A stretch of DNA of 64,000 bases from JAOAFZ01 sp964412815 (GCA_964412815.1 CAYPQF010000014.1:30702-94701), one strand, 5' to 3'. Positions 42,345 through 52,104 are shown, numbered from the stretch's first letter. The notes: generated by a model not told the origin, from the sequence alone. Numbers and translations are program-made.

Positions 42345-44054
42345 TTAGGCTCCGGCGCCTTGCATATAGTTATATGGTCGTGGTGCCAGTAACGCCATCT
42401 CTCGACCAACGTTGCCGGTTCGCACCGGTGCATTCACGGCGGCAGTGCGCATTGCTTTCGACATATCAGCATATCGCTGTGCTCGTTGCAGGAACTCATG
42501 TTTATCCTCCGGGTCAGGGAAGTAGATATGCTGCATAAAGAGTCTAAAGTCGTAGACCTTTGCCTGCGGTAGATCAACGGTAGAATGTTGTACTCCGAGA
42601 TCAAACTCGGAAACCAGAATATTATCCATAGCATCTGCTTCCCAGCCGCTGATCTCTTCGAATTGATGACGGTCAAAGGTGTTCAACATCTCATTCATCT
42701 GACGCTGTGCTTCGGACAATGGTCTCCCGTCCCGGCCCATTAGTCCGGTCGGATAGCGCTGGAATGGGTTACGGTAGATCATTGTCATGGACTCTCCCGT
42801 AGTCGTATGAAAGATGGTATGCCGATACAGAGCAACCTCGGGCGGTAGCGTATCATTATTTCTCTCAATAAATTCATAAAGCCGTCTACTTTTGCGATCT
42901 TTAATGGCGCGCATAGCAGAGATAGAGACAGCCATACGGCGCAGATTGACAGTTGTGGGACTCCCGGCGGCAAAAAATCCTGAATCACGGGTATCAACTT
43001 CGTCGTGAATCCAGCCGGTAACATCATGCGGTTCAAAAGACTCTGCACTTAAGTCATAACTCACCCGAGGCTGTATTTCGGTTACAAAGCGGTGATGGTC
43101 AATGCCCCGATAGAGATCACGGCTTTCCGCACGGGATAGTTTGACATGGGTTACTTTCTTGGCGGTAAAGGTATCATACCCTTCTGGTGTCTCAGTGTGA
43201 GGATTAACAGGTGCCCAGTACTCAACCTGATAGTCTTGCGGTCTCAGATGAAAGTCAACATCTTCGCCGTCTTTGTAAGCTGCCATTTTACGATTTGCAT
43301 CCCGGGCTGCTGCAATTGTCGGCGGCATCCCCGAATCAAAGTTTCGTTTACCTCGTTGACCATCCGGGAATACTTCCATCAGGTCGTTCGAGATCATAAT
43401 ACCGGATGCATGTGATTCACTCCCATGCACGCCAGCGCCGGCGCCGATTACAAAGAAATGGCTCAGTTGTCCCATTAATACATTTATCTTCTCCATATGA
43501 GCATCAACTCCTTCGTCGCTGGTATCCATCGAGGGAGGGGGAATACAGACAAGTTTGCCTGCCCCGGCAACCATCGTGTAGAACACCAGAAATCCTTCAT
43601 TTTTGAGCATCGTAAAAGCTTCAATGCAGATCGTTCCTGTCTGCGCATCAACCTGCTTGGGAATCAGAATAAAAGTAGGGAGTTTATGCAGATCGATAAA
43701 CTCTACCCGTTTCAAGTACTCGTTGGTACGATCAATGATCTCGGTTCTGATAGGATTTTCATTATCAATCCAGCGTTTGGCTTCTCGGTCATAGCGTGGT
43801 TTGAGGTACACGATAGGTTTGCGAAGATAGTGGGAGAGAGCATCCTGATCTGATTCTTCTCCGGTATATACATTCTCATGACCGGTGCCGACTTCCATAC
43901 GGTACTGCTCTTCTTCAGTGAGGAGATAGCCGCCGTTTCGCTGGGCAGCTTTGTAGGGATTTGCTTCGAAACCCGGGGCAACTCCATTCCCCTTATCTCG
44001 GTGTCTAGTTGTTGTGTAGTAACGACTTCTTTCTATCACATCTCTATTATACAC
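42345..44054 (-). CDS. Hypothetical protein of 569 residues
   Basis: I do not recognise this protein. It is soluble, without signal peptide or membrane segments, and has an N-terminal part rich in Tyr and Arg, a GAGAGVHGSESHASG glycine-rich segment near residue 205, and many His and Asp pairs (FVTEIQPRVSY, HRFV, RHTIFHTTTGESM). These do not fit a fold I know. The frame starts with GTG at 44054; a second GTG at 44039 lies six bases after a TATAAT and would fit leaderless translation better. It is divergent from uvrB and shares its promoter region with the LexA-type box. Confidence 0.7.
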   Translation of the reverse strand: MYNRDVIERSRYYTTTRHRDKGNGVAPGFEANPYKAAQRNGGYLLTEEEQYRMEVGTGHENVYTGEESDQDALSHYLRKPIVYLKPRYDREAKRWIDNENPIRTEIIDRTNEYLKRVEFIDLHKLPTFILIPKQVDAQTGTICIEAFTMLKNEGFLVFYTMVAGAGKLVCIPPPSMDTSDEGVDAHMEKINVLMGQLSHFFVIGAGAGVHGSESHASGIMISNDLMEVFPDGQRGKRNFDSGMPPTIAAARDANRKMAAYKDGEDVDFHLRPQDYQVEYWAPVNPHTETPEGYDTFTAKKVTHVKLSRAESRDLYRGIDHHRFVTEIQPRVSYDLSAESFEPHDVTGWIHDEVDTRDSGFFAAGSPTTVNLRRMAVSISAMRAIKDRKSRRLYEFIERNNDTLPPEVALYRHTIFHTTTGESMTMIYRNPFQRYPTGLMGRDGRPLSEAQRQMNEMLNTFDRHQFEEISGWEADAMDNILVSEFDLGVQHSTVDLPQAKVYDFRLFMQHIYFPDPEDKHEFLQRAQRYADMSKAMRTAAVNAPVRTGNVGREMALLAPRPYNYMQGAGA

Positions 44055-44100
44055 ATTTGATGCGTATAATACAACCTATAATATTATTGTATATACAATT

Positions 44101-44112
44101 GAACAATCGTTC
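44101..44112. promoter_or_regulatory. LexA-type SOS box before uvrB
   Basis: GAACAATCGTTC fits the Gram-positive LexA (DinR) consensus GAAC-N4-GTTC exactly. It overlaps the likely -35 region of uvrB (TTCATA at 44110-44115, 17 bases before TACAAT at 44133-44138), where a repressor would block transcription. It may also affect the divergent orphan gene. Confidence 0.8.
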
Positions 44113-44132
44113 ATATCTTTTTCAAAAAATGG

Positions 44133-44138
44133 TACAAT
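44133..44138 (+). promoter_or_regulatory. -10 box of uvrB
   Basis: TACAAT ends six bases before ATG 44145, with no ribosome site. The transcript is predicted to be leaderless and under the SOS box just upstream. Confidence 0.6.
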
Positions 44139-44144
44139 ACTGAT

Positions 44145-46184
44145 ATGTTCGAACTTGTCTCCAACTATCAGCCAATGGGCGACCAGCCTACTGCAATCGA
44201 GAAACTGAAACAAGGGGTACTGGGTGGTATCAAAAATCAGGTTTTACTTGGTGTCACGGGCTCCGGAAAAACATTTACCATGGCAAATGTGATTCGGGAT
44301 CTGAACATGCCAGCACTCGTCATCTCTCATAATAAGACACTGGCGGGGCAGTTGTATCAAGAAATGCGAGACTTTTTTCCCAATAATGCCGTTTCTTACT
44401 TTGTTTCATACTATGACTACTATCAACCAGAGGCTTATATCCCTTCCACGGACACGTATATCGAAAAAGAGGCAGATATTAACGAAGCGATAGACAAACT
44501 CCGCCTCCAGTCAACCGCAAACATTCTGACCAGAAATGATGTTGTGGTAGTAGCGTCCGTTTCGTGTATCTATAACATTGGCTCTCCGCAGGAGTACGGT
44601 AAGTTTGTGATGCCGATCAAGGTGGGCGATATCGCAGACTGGCGAGTCATGTCAGTCAAACTTGTTCAACTGCTGTACGACCGCTCGGAATTTGACTTTA
44701 AACGGGGCACCTTCCGTATCCGGGGGAACTACATGGATATTTATCCCGCCTACGAAGACTTTGGTCTGAGAATTAAACAGGAAGGAACGCGCATTGTTGA
44801 GATTGTTCGGTTTGATCCGCTCAGCGGTAAAGAATCAGAACAGAAGCTCCCTGGAGTCTCATTATATCCGGCAAAACACTATTTAATGGATCGCACTGCT
44901 TTCGAAGATGCAGAAAAAAAGATTCGGGAAGATCTGGCAAAGGAGTATGAACACCTCAAAAAAAAAGGAAAGGTCATCGAAGCGGAACGCATTCTCCGGA
45001 AAGTAAACTATGACCTGGAGATGTTGAAAGAAGTTGGCTATGTCAACGGAGTAGAGAACTATTCACGGTACTTTGACGGTAGAAAGCCGGGAGATCCTCC
45101 CTTTAGTCTGTTAGACTACTTTAAACTCGCCTATGGAGATAAATTCCTGGTTATAATCGACGAGTCACACATGACTGTGCCTCAGATCGGTGGGATGTAT
45201 AACGGTGATTACGCCCGGAAAACCACCTTGATTGACTTCGGATTCCGTCTGAAATCAGCATACGATAATCGTCCGCTCAAATGGGACGAATTTTATAAGA
45301 TTCCTCCCCACTTTATCTATGTCTCTGCTACTCCCAATGAGTGGGAACTGGGTATGGCTGAACAGGAGACCCGCACCAAGGGATTTACGGCACATAACGG
45401 CATTACTGAACAGTTAATCCGTCCTACCGGGATTGTGGATCCCAAAGTTGAGATACGACCAGCAAAAAATGAGGTCCAGGACTTGATTCAGGAGATTCTG
45501 AAGCGGGTTGATAAACAACAGAAAATTCTGGTTACTACGTTAACCAAGAAAACCGCCGAAGATCTGACTGAGTATCTCAAAGAACGTGAAGTACGTGCGG
45601 CATACCTGCATTCCGATATCCATACCCTGGAACGTTCGGATGTACTTGATAACCTTCGTAAAGGAAACTACGATGTATTGATTGGCGTTAATTTGCTTCG
45701 TGAGGGTCTCGATCTACCGGAGGTGTATCTGGTTGCCATTCTTGATGCCGACAAAGAAGGATTCCTGCGTTCACGTACGTCGCTGATCCAGACCATGGGT
45801 CGTGCGGCAAGAAATATTGAAGGAGAAGTAATTCTCTACGCAGATACCATTACTGACTCGATTAAGCAGTCCATTGCCGAAATTGACCGGCGACGGGAGA
45901 TCCAAACTGCCTATAACAAAGAGCACGGCATCACTCCACAGACCGTCTATAAACCAATTAGAGAGAAGATCATCGAACAAGAAGAGGAGTATATGGTCTT
46001 CGATACCAAAAAGAAGGAACTGACAAGCAAAGATATTGAACATCTTGACGTCGAGTCGTTAACCTCGTATGATAAAAAGAAGATTCTCAAAAAGCTTGAA
46101 CGTGAGATGAAGAAGCAGGCTGAGAATATGAATTTTGAGCTCGCCATCCAGTTGCGGGACAAAATTCAAGAATTAAAAACCTAG
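44145..46184 (+). CDS. uvrB: Excinuclease ABC subunit B
   Basis: UvrB is the helicase-like damage verifier of nucleotide excision repair. The 679-residue protein has Walker A LLGVTGSGKTFTMANVI near residue 36, the beta-hairpin region VSYYDYYQPEAYIPSTDTYI, Walker B-type FLVIIDESHMT, the C-terminal helicase motifs GVNLLREGLDLPEV and QTMGRAARN, and a C-terminal UVR domain (LEREMKKQAENMNFELAIQLRD) that binds UvrC. Complete and typical. An SOS box controls it. Confidence 0.98.
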   Translation: MFELVSNYQPMGDQPTAIEKLKQGVLGGIKNQVLLGVTGSGKTFTMANVIRDLNMPALVISHNKTLAGQLYQEMRDFFPNNAVSYFVSYYDYYQPEAYIPSTDTYIEKEADINEAIDKLRLQSTANILTRNDVVVVASVSCIYNIGSPQEYGKFVMPIKVGDIADWRVMSVKLVQLLYDRSEFDFKRGTFRIRGNYMDIYPAYEDFGLRIKQEGTRIVEIVRFDPLSGKESEQKLPGVSLYPAKHYLMDRTAFEDAEKKIREDLAKEYEHLKKKGKVIEAERILRKVNYDLEMLKEVGYVNGVENYSRYFDGRKPGDPPFSLLDYFKLAYGDKFLVIIDESHMTVPQIGGMYNGDYARKTTLIDFGFRLKSAYDNRPLKWDEFYKIPPHFIYVSATPNEWELGMAEQETRTKGFTAHNGITEQLIRPTGIVDPKVEIRPAKNEVQDLIQEILKRVDKQQKILVTTLTKKTAEDLTEYLKEREVRAAYLHSDIHTLERSDVLDNLRKGNYDVLIGVNLLREGLDLPEVYLVAILDADKEGFLRSRTSLIQTMGRAARNIEGEVILYADTITDSIKQSIAEIDRRREIQTAYNKEHGITPQTVYKPIREKIIEQEEEYMVFDTKKKELTSKDIEHLDVESLTSYDKKKILKKLEREMKKQAENMNFELAIQLRDKIQELKT

Positions 46185-46269
46185 GCTAGAGAGCGCATCA
46201 TACTATATCAAAAGGGATCATGAATTTGCTTTTTCCTCTGCCAAACGGTATAATAGGTTCATTCATTTT

Positions 46270-47301
46270 ATGATTAATCGAGTCTATCGATCGTGTGTTT
46301 GTTTTGCGTTTATCGCAGTTCTGGCGAATCTGGCCACGGGGCACAACCCAGTTCATGCCAGTTCTATGCCTTCTTCTCCGTTATCAAACTCTGCCTCGGA
46401 TTCTGCCTGTCTCGTAAAGTATGATTCATTAACGAACATCGTTTGTGACACGAAAAAGGGAGATGTTCTGGCCGCACTTACCACCCTGGATGCAAGTACC
46501 AGTGCAGCATCTGATGGAGCATCCGTAGAAAAGAAACAGGATGAAGAAAAGAAAGCAATTCGCGAAGTTGAAGGCGTAAAAAAAGAATATATCTATACCA
46601 AGCGCATTGCTTATGATGAACCTGAATCTACAAAAGATAAAAAATATTACACAAAGATGCGCAAAGAACCGAATGAGGACAGTAAAAGACTGGAAAAAAT
46701 TATGAACGGCGACAAAGTGCGGGTCCTGAAAGAAGAAACAAATAAAAAAGAGAAAACAACCTGGTATTATGTCCAGATCTTCAAAAGCCATGATCCTAAG
46801 AACGAAGGTAAAGAAGGATGGGTAGAAACATGGATCGTAGATAACGAAAACGTTCCTGCTAAACCAACCCCATCACCTTCACCCACTGCAGCTCCGGTAA
46901 CAGCAGCCGGCGATGGAGCGGCAGCTTCTACCCAATCGGCGCAACCGGCGCTTTCATCAGGAGAATCTGAAGCCCTTTACTCGAAAGTAAACGAATATCG
47001 TACATCGAACGGTCTTCCTCCATTTGAACGCTCAGAACGTCTGTGCGCAATTGCCCGTGAGCGTGCTCCGGAAATTGCCGGAGAGGTTGCTACCGGCAGT
47101 ATTCATTCCGGCTTCTATGGTCGTGGCTATGGATACCCTGATGTTGAAAATGCGGTCGGTATGGGATCTGTTGACGCAAACTTTAATTGGTGGGTAAACT
47201 CTGGCTTACATCGGGGATCTATACTCGGTCCTGACCTGAAATATAGCTGTCTGGAATGTTCAAACGGGAACTGTGTTCAGATCTTCTCTGCCAATCCGTA
47301 A
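46270..47301 (+). CDS. Secreted CAP-domain protein with SH3-like domain
   Basis: A 343-residue exported protein. The signal peptide covers about residues 1-30 (VCFAFIAVLANLATG). Residues about 115-195 resemble an SH3-like domain (YYTKMRKEPNEDSKRL, GDKVRVLKEE, TTWYYVQIF, GKEGWVETWI). A Pro/Thr-rich linker leads to a C-terminal CAP/SCP domain with YSKVNEYRTSNGLPPFERSE, HSGFYGRGYG, and NFNWWVNSGLHRGSILGPD; its final Cys residues could form disulfides. A wall- or surface-bound role is likely. TATAAT lies 16 bases before the ATG. Confidence 0.82.
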   Translation: MINRVYRSCVCFAFIAVLANLATGHNPVHASSMPSSPLSNSASDSACLVKYDSLTNIVCDTKKGDVLAALTTLDASTSAASDGASVEKKQDEEKKAIREVEGVKKEYIYTKRIAYDEPESTKDKKYYTKMRKEPNEDSKRLEKIMNGDKVRVLKEETNKKEKTTWYYVQIFKSHDPKNEGKEGWVETWIVDNENVPAKPTPSPSPTAAPVTAAGDGAAASTQSAQPALSSGESEALYSKVNEYRTSNGLPPFERSERLCAIARERAPEIAGEVATGSIHSGFYGRGYGYPDVENAVGMGSVDANFNWWVNSGLHRGSILGPDLKYSCLECSNGNCVQIFSANP

Positions 47302-47382
47302 CCTCTCTTTAAACTGTCTCAGATAAAGAAAATTTTATATACTACTTCAACTTGAGTTGAGAAAAACTCACAGGGAGCTTCC

Positions 47383-47691
47383 ATGATCTGGTACTTACTG
47401 GCTATCACACTGGCCAACATGGCCGTGTTTCCACTCGTCCGAAAGTCTTTCCTGATACGGATTCAGGAGACGGAGCAGAAGGCCGCGGAGTTCGATGAAG
47501 CCGTCACCAGGGGCCAGCCCCCGATGGTGATGGACCTGTCCACCAACCAGCTGGTCCCGGACCAGCGCCCGCTCGTGTTGAAGGACGAGCTGCCCGACAT
47601 GATCGGGTACTCGATCGGGGCTATAACAACCACGTCGCTGGTGACGGCGGCGGTTGTCTGGGCGATTCGCTGGGCGATTACGTTCTTCTAA
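47383..47691 (+). CDS. GC-rich small membrane protein
   Basis: Unrecognised 102-residue protein with two transmembrane helices, one at the N-terminus (WYLLAITLANMAVFPLV) and one near the C-terminus (SIGAITTTSLVTAAVVWAIR), joined by a charged loop with a QLVPDQRPLVL segment. The base composition is strikingly GC-rich beside uvrA and the CAP-protein gene. A GGGAG ribosome site and a leader of about 30 bases with a small hairpin precede it, so it belongs to the acquired class of single genes. Function unknown. Confidence 0.65.
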   Translation: MIWYLLAITLANMAVFPLVRKSFLIRIQETEQKAAEFDEAVTRGQPPMVMDLSTNQLVPDQRPLVLKDELPDMIGYSIGAITTTSLVTAAVVWAIRWAITFF

Positions 47692-47762
47692 GACAGCAGA
47701 CTAGGTGAGCATTTCCCAACTCATAGTCTTCATGCGTTCTTAACTGGTAAGCCGGTAAACTA

Positions 47763-47788
47763 AACGATTACTATTAACGATTACTATT
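47763..47788 (+). repeat. Tandem 13-base repeat before uvrA
   Basis: AACGATTACTATT occurs twice in direct succession (47763-47775, 47776-47788), just before the SOS box of uvrA. It is probably a simple duplication, but could be an additional protein-binding site. Confidence 0.6.
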
Positions 47789-47793
47789 ACCTA

Positions 47794-47822
47794 TTGAACG
47801 ATCGTTCAACAGTTGGTACAAT
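47794..47822 (+). promoter_or_regulatory. uvrA promoter with embedded SOS box
   Basis: TTGAAC at 47794-47799 and TACAAT at 47817-47822 are 17 bases apart. GAACGATCGTTC at 47796-47807, a perfect palindrome matching GAAC-N4-GTTC, overlaps the -35 box. The -10 box ends eight bases before ATG 47831, so the transcript is leaderless. The site is well placed for LexA repression. Confidence 0.85.
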
Positions 47823-47830
47823 GTATTCTT

Positions 47831-50719
47831 ATGTCATCAAACACAATTAAAATTAGAGGGGCACGACAACATAATCTCCAGAATATCAATGTAGATATTC
47901 CCAAAAATCAGTTTGTCGTGATTACCGGGGTATCCGGATCGGGAAAATCCTCTCTGGCGTTTGATACAATCTACGCCGAAGGCCAGCGGCGGTATGTAGA
48001 GTCACTCTCCGCCTATGCACGCCAGTTTCTGGGCATTATGGACAAACCGGATGTTGACCTGATCGAAGGGCTGTCACCTTCTATCTCTATCGATCAAAAA
48101 ACAGTCTCTCACAACCCCCGTTCTACCGTCGGCACCATCACAGAAATTTACGATTATCTCCGTCTGTTATACGCGCGCATCGGCCATCCAACGTGTCCCA
48201 ACGACGGTACGGAGATTACCCGGCTTACCATAGATGAAACCGCCCAGCGGATGCTTGACTCGATGCGTGAACAGGTAAACACCGACCCGGTGAAGCCGCA
48301 CAAGTTTCAGGTATTGTCTCCGGTAGTACGTCAGCGGAAAGGTGAATTTAAAGACCTGTTTACCAACCTGATGAACAAAGGCTATGTCAACGCCATTATT
48401 GATAAAAAAGAGATGAATCTGGCAGACGAAATTCAGCTTATTAAGACCAACAAACATACCATTGAGGTGATTATGGATTCGTTCTCCTTCACTAAAAAAG
48501 ATCTTCAGGATGATGTACTACTTGCAAACCTTCGTTCGCGCCTGACAAACACCATTGAACAGAGTTATAACCTGGCAGAAGGTCTGGTCATTCTCAAAAC
48601 AGAAGCAAGAGAATTTTTATACTCCGAAAACTACACCTGTCCGCTCTGTAGATTTTCCTTACCGGAGATCGAACCGCGTATGTTCTCGTTTAACTCACCG
48701 CTGGGTGCCTGCGAACGCTGTAAAGGACTGGGAACCATGTTTAAGGTTGATCCTGATCTGGTTCTGAACCGTCGGCTTAGTGTAAACGAAGGCGGTATAA
48801 TGCCGTTTGCCAAGTTCTTTTTCCAGGACACGTGGTACATGCGCCTGATTAAGGAGATGGCAGACGAAGAAGAGATAGATCTGAATAAACCCATCGGTGA
48901 GTTATCCGAAACACAGGTAGATCAGATTCTGTACGGCACTCAAAAACAGTATCGTGTCCGGGGAACTAACCGGCAGGGTCGAATGACGACAATAGTCGAG
49001 ACCTTTGACGGCATTGTAAACGAACTGGAACGACGATACTTTAATTCAGAAGGAGCAGATACATCCTACGGCGAGATTCGCAAGTATATGCGTGAGGAGA
49101 CCTGTGATCTCTGTAACGGAGCAAAACTCAAGCCGGAAGTTCTTTCAATCAAGATAGATACCATTAACATCTCAGACATCAGTGAACTCTCCGTAAAAGA
49201 TCTGATCGCGTATTATCAGGATCAACTACCTGCAAAACTCAATGAGTATGAGCATCAGATTGCAAAGCCAATCCTGAAAGAGATCTGTATCCGTCTAACG
49301 TTTTTGCATAACGTAGGTCTGGGATACCTTACCATCTCCCGGAAGGGAAAAACCTTATCTGGCGGAGAGTTGCAGCGTATCCGGCTGGCGTCTCAGATCG
49401 GTACCGGGTTGTCTGGGGTACTCTATGTACTGGACGAGCCCTCGATCGGACTCCACTCCCGCGATGTAACCGCCCTGATCCAGACATTACATAATCTGAA
49501 AGACCTGGGGAACACCTTGATTGTGGTAGAACACGATCAAGAGACCATTGAGTCCGGAGACTATATAGTCGAACTAGGACCGTATGCCGGCAGAAATGGC
49601 GGCAAGGTGACCTTTACCGGTACTATTCCGGAGATTAAAGAATCTGATACCTCGCTCACCGGATTGTTCTTATCCGGAAAGCGTTCTATTCCCGTACACG
49701 AAAAAAAGCTGGAGACCAACCGTGGTAAGATAATTCTCCACGGCGCAGATGAACATAATCTAAAGAATGTAAAACTGGAACTCCCTCTCGGAAATCTGAT
49801 CGCGGTTACCGGTGTTTCCGGATCAGGTAAATCTACCTTGATTACCGAGACACTCTATCCGGCACTCAAGTACCATATTGATGGATTTTACAACGAAAAT
49901 ATGGGCCATTTTCAGCGTCTGGAAGGGTTCCATCACCTCGAACGGGTATACCTGGTCGACCAGTCACCAATCGGACGTACACCACGCTCAAATCCGGCAA
50001 CCTATGTTGGCTTCTTTGACGATATCCGCGATATCTTTGCCGGTACCGTAGATGCAAAAGCACGAGGATTCGAAAAAGGTCGGTTCTCCTTTAACGTAAA
50101 AGGAGGACGCTGCGAAAAGTGTCAGGGCGCAGGGGTGATCAAGATCGAGATGCAGTTTATGTCGGATATGTACATTACGTGTGATGTCTGTAAAGGTCGC
50201 CGTTACAATCAGGAAACGCTCGAAGTACAGTATAAGGGCCTGAGTATAGATCAGATTCTTACCATGACCGTTGATGATGCCTGCGATTTCTTTAAAAATC
50301 ACCCGAAAATATATAACAAACTCAAGTTCCTGCAGGACGTCGGACTGGGGTATATCACTCTGGGACAGCAGGCTCCAACCTTTTCAGGAGGAGAAGCCCA
50401 ACGCATTAAACTGGCAGATGAACTCTCGAGAAAATCAAATGGAAAAACCATGTATATTCTGGACGAACCTACTACCGGACTGCATTTTCATGATATCGAA
50501 AAACTGGTCTACACCATGCATGAGCTGGTGAACCGTGGCAACACCGTCTTAGTAATCGAGCACAATATGGATGTCATCCGTCAAAGTCAGTATCTGGTCG
50601 ATCTGGGACCGGAGGGAGGAGACGGGGGAGGACAGATTCTCTATCAGGGAGAAACAGAAGGCATTATTGCAGAAAAAAGATCATATACCGGACAGTATCT
50701 GGCTCCGTACTACAAATAA
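47831..50719 (+). CDS. uvrA: Excinuclease ABC subunit A
   Basis: UvrA finds DNA damage and loads UvrB. This 962-residue protein has two ABC ATPase modules: Walker A VITGVSGSGKSSLAFDTIYA and AVTGVSGSGKSTLITETLY, signature motifs KTLSGGELQRIRLA and TFSGGEAQRIKLADEL, and zinc fingers CPLCRF...CERCKG and CEKCQG...CDVCKG. The longer frame opening at 47813 lies partly in the promoter, so ATG 47831 is used. It is controlled by the SOS box described for its promoter. Confidence 0.98.
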   Translation: MSSNTIKIRGARQHNLQNINVDIPKNQFVVITGVSGSGKSSLAFDTIYAEGQRRYVESLSAYARQFLGIMDKPDVDLIEGLSPSISIDQKTVSHNPRSTVGTITEIYDYLRLLYARIGHPTCPNDGTEITRLTIDETAQRMLDSMREQVNTDPVKPHKFQVLSPVVRQRKGEFKDLFTNLMNKGYVNAIIDKKEMNLADEIQLIKTNKHTIEVIMDSFSFTKKDLQDDVLLANLRSRLTNTIEQSYNLAEGLVILKTEAREFLYSENYTCPLCRFSLPEIEPRMFSFNSPLGACERCKGLGTMFKVDPDLVLNRRLSVNEGGIMPFAKFFFQDTWYMRLIKEMADEEEIDLNKPIGELSETQVDQILYGTQKQYRVRGTNRQGRMTTIVETFDGIVNELERRYFNSEGADTSYGEIRKYMREETCDLCNGAKLKPEVLSIKIDTINISDISELSVKDLIAYYQDQLPAKLNEYEHQIAKPILKEICIRLTFLHNVGLGYLTISRKGKTLSGGELQRIRLASQIGTGLSGVLYVLDEPSIGLHSRDVTALIQTLHNLKDLGNTLIVVEHDQETIESGDYIVELGPYAGRNGGKVTFTGTIPEIKESDTSLTGLFLSGKRSIPVHEKKLETNRGKIILHGADEHNLKNVKLELPLGNLIAVTGVSGSGKSTLITETLYPALKYHIDGFYNENMGHFQRLEGFHHLERVYLVDQSPIGRTPRSNPATYVGFFDDIRDIFAGTVDAKARGFEKGRFSFNVKGGRCEKCQGAGVIKIEMQFMSDMYITCDVCKGRRYNQETLEVQYKGLSIDQILTMTVDDACDFFKNHPKIYNKLKFLQDVGLGYITLGQQAPTFSGGEAQRIKLADELSRKSNGKTMYILDEPTTGLHFHDIEKLVYTMHELVNRGNTVLVIEHNMDVIRQSQYLVDLGPEGGDGGGQILYQGETEGIIAEKRSYTGQYLAPYYK

Positions 50720-50761
50720 CTCCTGCAAACGATGCCGTTTTAGAGCAAGTAGAATATACCT

Positions 50762-52078
50762 ATGGCAGAATTTGACTACACCATTATCGCGCTGGACAAA
50801 GAGCAGTTACTCAAAGAACTGCCCTCTACCAACGGTATCTACATCTTTGCCAGAAAAAGCAAGTTTCTGTATGTAGGTAAATCAGTTAATATCAAAGCTC
50901 GCGTCATGTCGCATATTGAAAGCGCAAAAGTAGATGCCAAAGAAGCAGCTATTGTCTCCAACTCAGACCAGGTCTATTACTATGTCACTGACTCTGAGTT
51001 TAATGCGCTACTGCTGGAGTCACGCCTGATCCGGACCCATAAACCCCGATACAACGTGCGCTGGATGGATGACAAAAGTTATCTCTATGTCAAAGTAACG
51101 GTAAAAGAAGAGTACCCCACGTTGTTATTGTGTAGACGGGAAGACGATAAGAAATCCCGTTATTTCGGTCCATTTCCTACGTATCGGTCCGCACAGGAGT
51201 TGTTACGCTCAATTCGTAAAGTGGTTCCGTTTTGTACACAAAATAAAATTGGGAAACGACCCTGTTTCTACTCCAAGATTGGTCAATGTAACCCTTGTCC
51301 CAGCCGGATCGAACAAGAAATTGATCCCGGTATAAAAAAGCAGCTCCAGAAAGAGTATAAAAAGAACATCAGGGAAGCAATCAAAATTCTGGAAGGGAAG
51401 TATGAAACACTGCTCAAAGAGTTGAATACAGAGATTAAAACGCTCACCGAGGAACAGAAATATGAGAAAGCGATCGAGATACGTGACCGGATGAAGCGGC
51501 TTGAGTATCTGATTCAAGGCCGCAAGTTGTCTCGTCATCAGGATGAAGAGTACAATGTTTCCTCTGAAGGACTGGAAAAACTGCAGTCACTGATGCAGAA
51601 GTTTTTTCCAGGGTTCCCCGTGCCTCACCGGATTGAATGTTACGATATCAGTAATACTTCCCAGCAGGATATCACCGCTTCTATGGTCGTAATGACCAAC
51701 GGGCTGGTCGATAAAAGTCAGTACCGCAAATTCAAGATTAAGGATGTTACAGTACAGTCAGACTTTGAAGCAATGCATGAAGTGCTAACCCGTAGATCTA
51801 AGCGTGCCAGCTGGCCCAAACCGGATTTGCTGGTGGTTGACGGCGGTAAACCGCAAGTACGTACTGCGCTGGAGACACTCGCTCAGGCTGAGTACGAGGT
51901 TCCGGTGATTGGAATTGCCAAAAATCCTGACCGGCTGGTAATTGGTCTGCCCGATATGACAACCATCCGTCCGCCACTGAATAACGCCGGATTTAACTTA
52001 ATCAGAGCATTGCGGGACGAGTCGCACCGGTTTGCCAAGAAATACCACGTGCTCCTCCGCAACAAAAAGATGTTATAA
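50762..52078 (+). CDS. uvrC: Excinuclease ABC subunit C, short form
   Basis: UvrC makes both incisions in excision repair. At 438 residues this is much shorter than the usual 600 or so. It has the GIY-YIG nuclease (NGIYIFARKSKFLYVGKS), a Cys cluster (CFYSKIGQCNPCPSRI), the UVR motif (LTEEQKYEKAIEIRDRM) and the RNase H-like domain (ECYDISNTSQQDITASM, LLVVDGGKPQV, LRDESHRFAKK). The protein then ends at RNKKML without the C-terminal (HhH)2 DNA-binding domain. TAGAAT at 50750-50755 lies six bases before the ATG. No SOS box is seen. Confidence 0.95.
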   Translation: MAEFDYTIIALDKEQLLKELPSTNGIYIFARKSKFLYVGKSVNIKARVMSHIESAKVDAKEAAIVSNSDQVYYYVTDSEFNALLLESRLIRTHKPRYNVRWMDDKSYLYVKVTVKEEYPTLLLCRREDDKKSRYFGPFPTYRSAQELLRSIRKVVPFCTQNKIGKRPCFYSKIGQCNPCPSRIEQEIDPGIKKQLQKEYKKNIREAIKILEGKYETLLKELNTEIKTLTEEQKYEKAIEIRDRMKRLEYLIQGRKLSRHQDEEYNVSSEGLEKLQSLMQKFFPGFPVPHRIECYDISNTSQQDITASMVVMTNGLVDKSQYRKFKIKDVTVQSDFEAMHEVLTRRSKRASWPKPDLLVVDGGKPQVRTALETLAQAEYEVPVIGIAKNPDRLVIGLPDMTTIRPPLNNAGFNLIRALRDESHRFAKKYHVLLRNKKML

Positions 52079-52104
52079 TAACACTATTACGATTTGTCTG
52101 GAAC

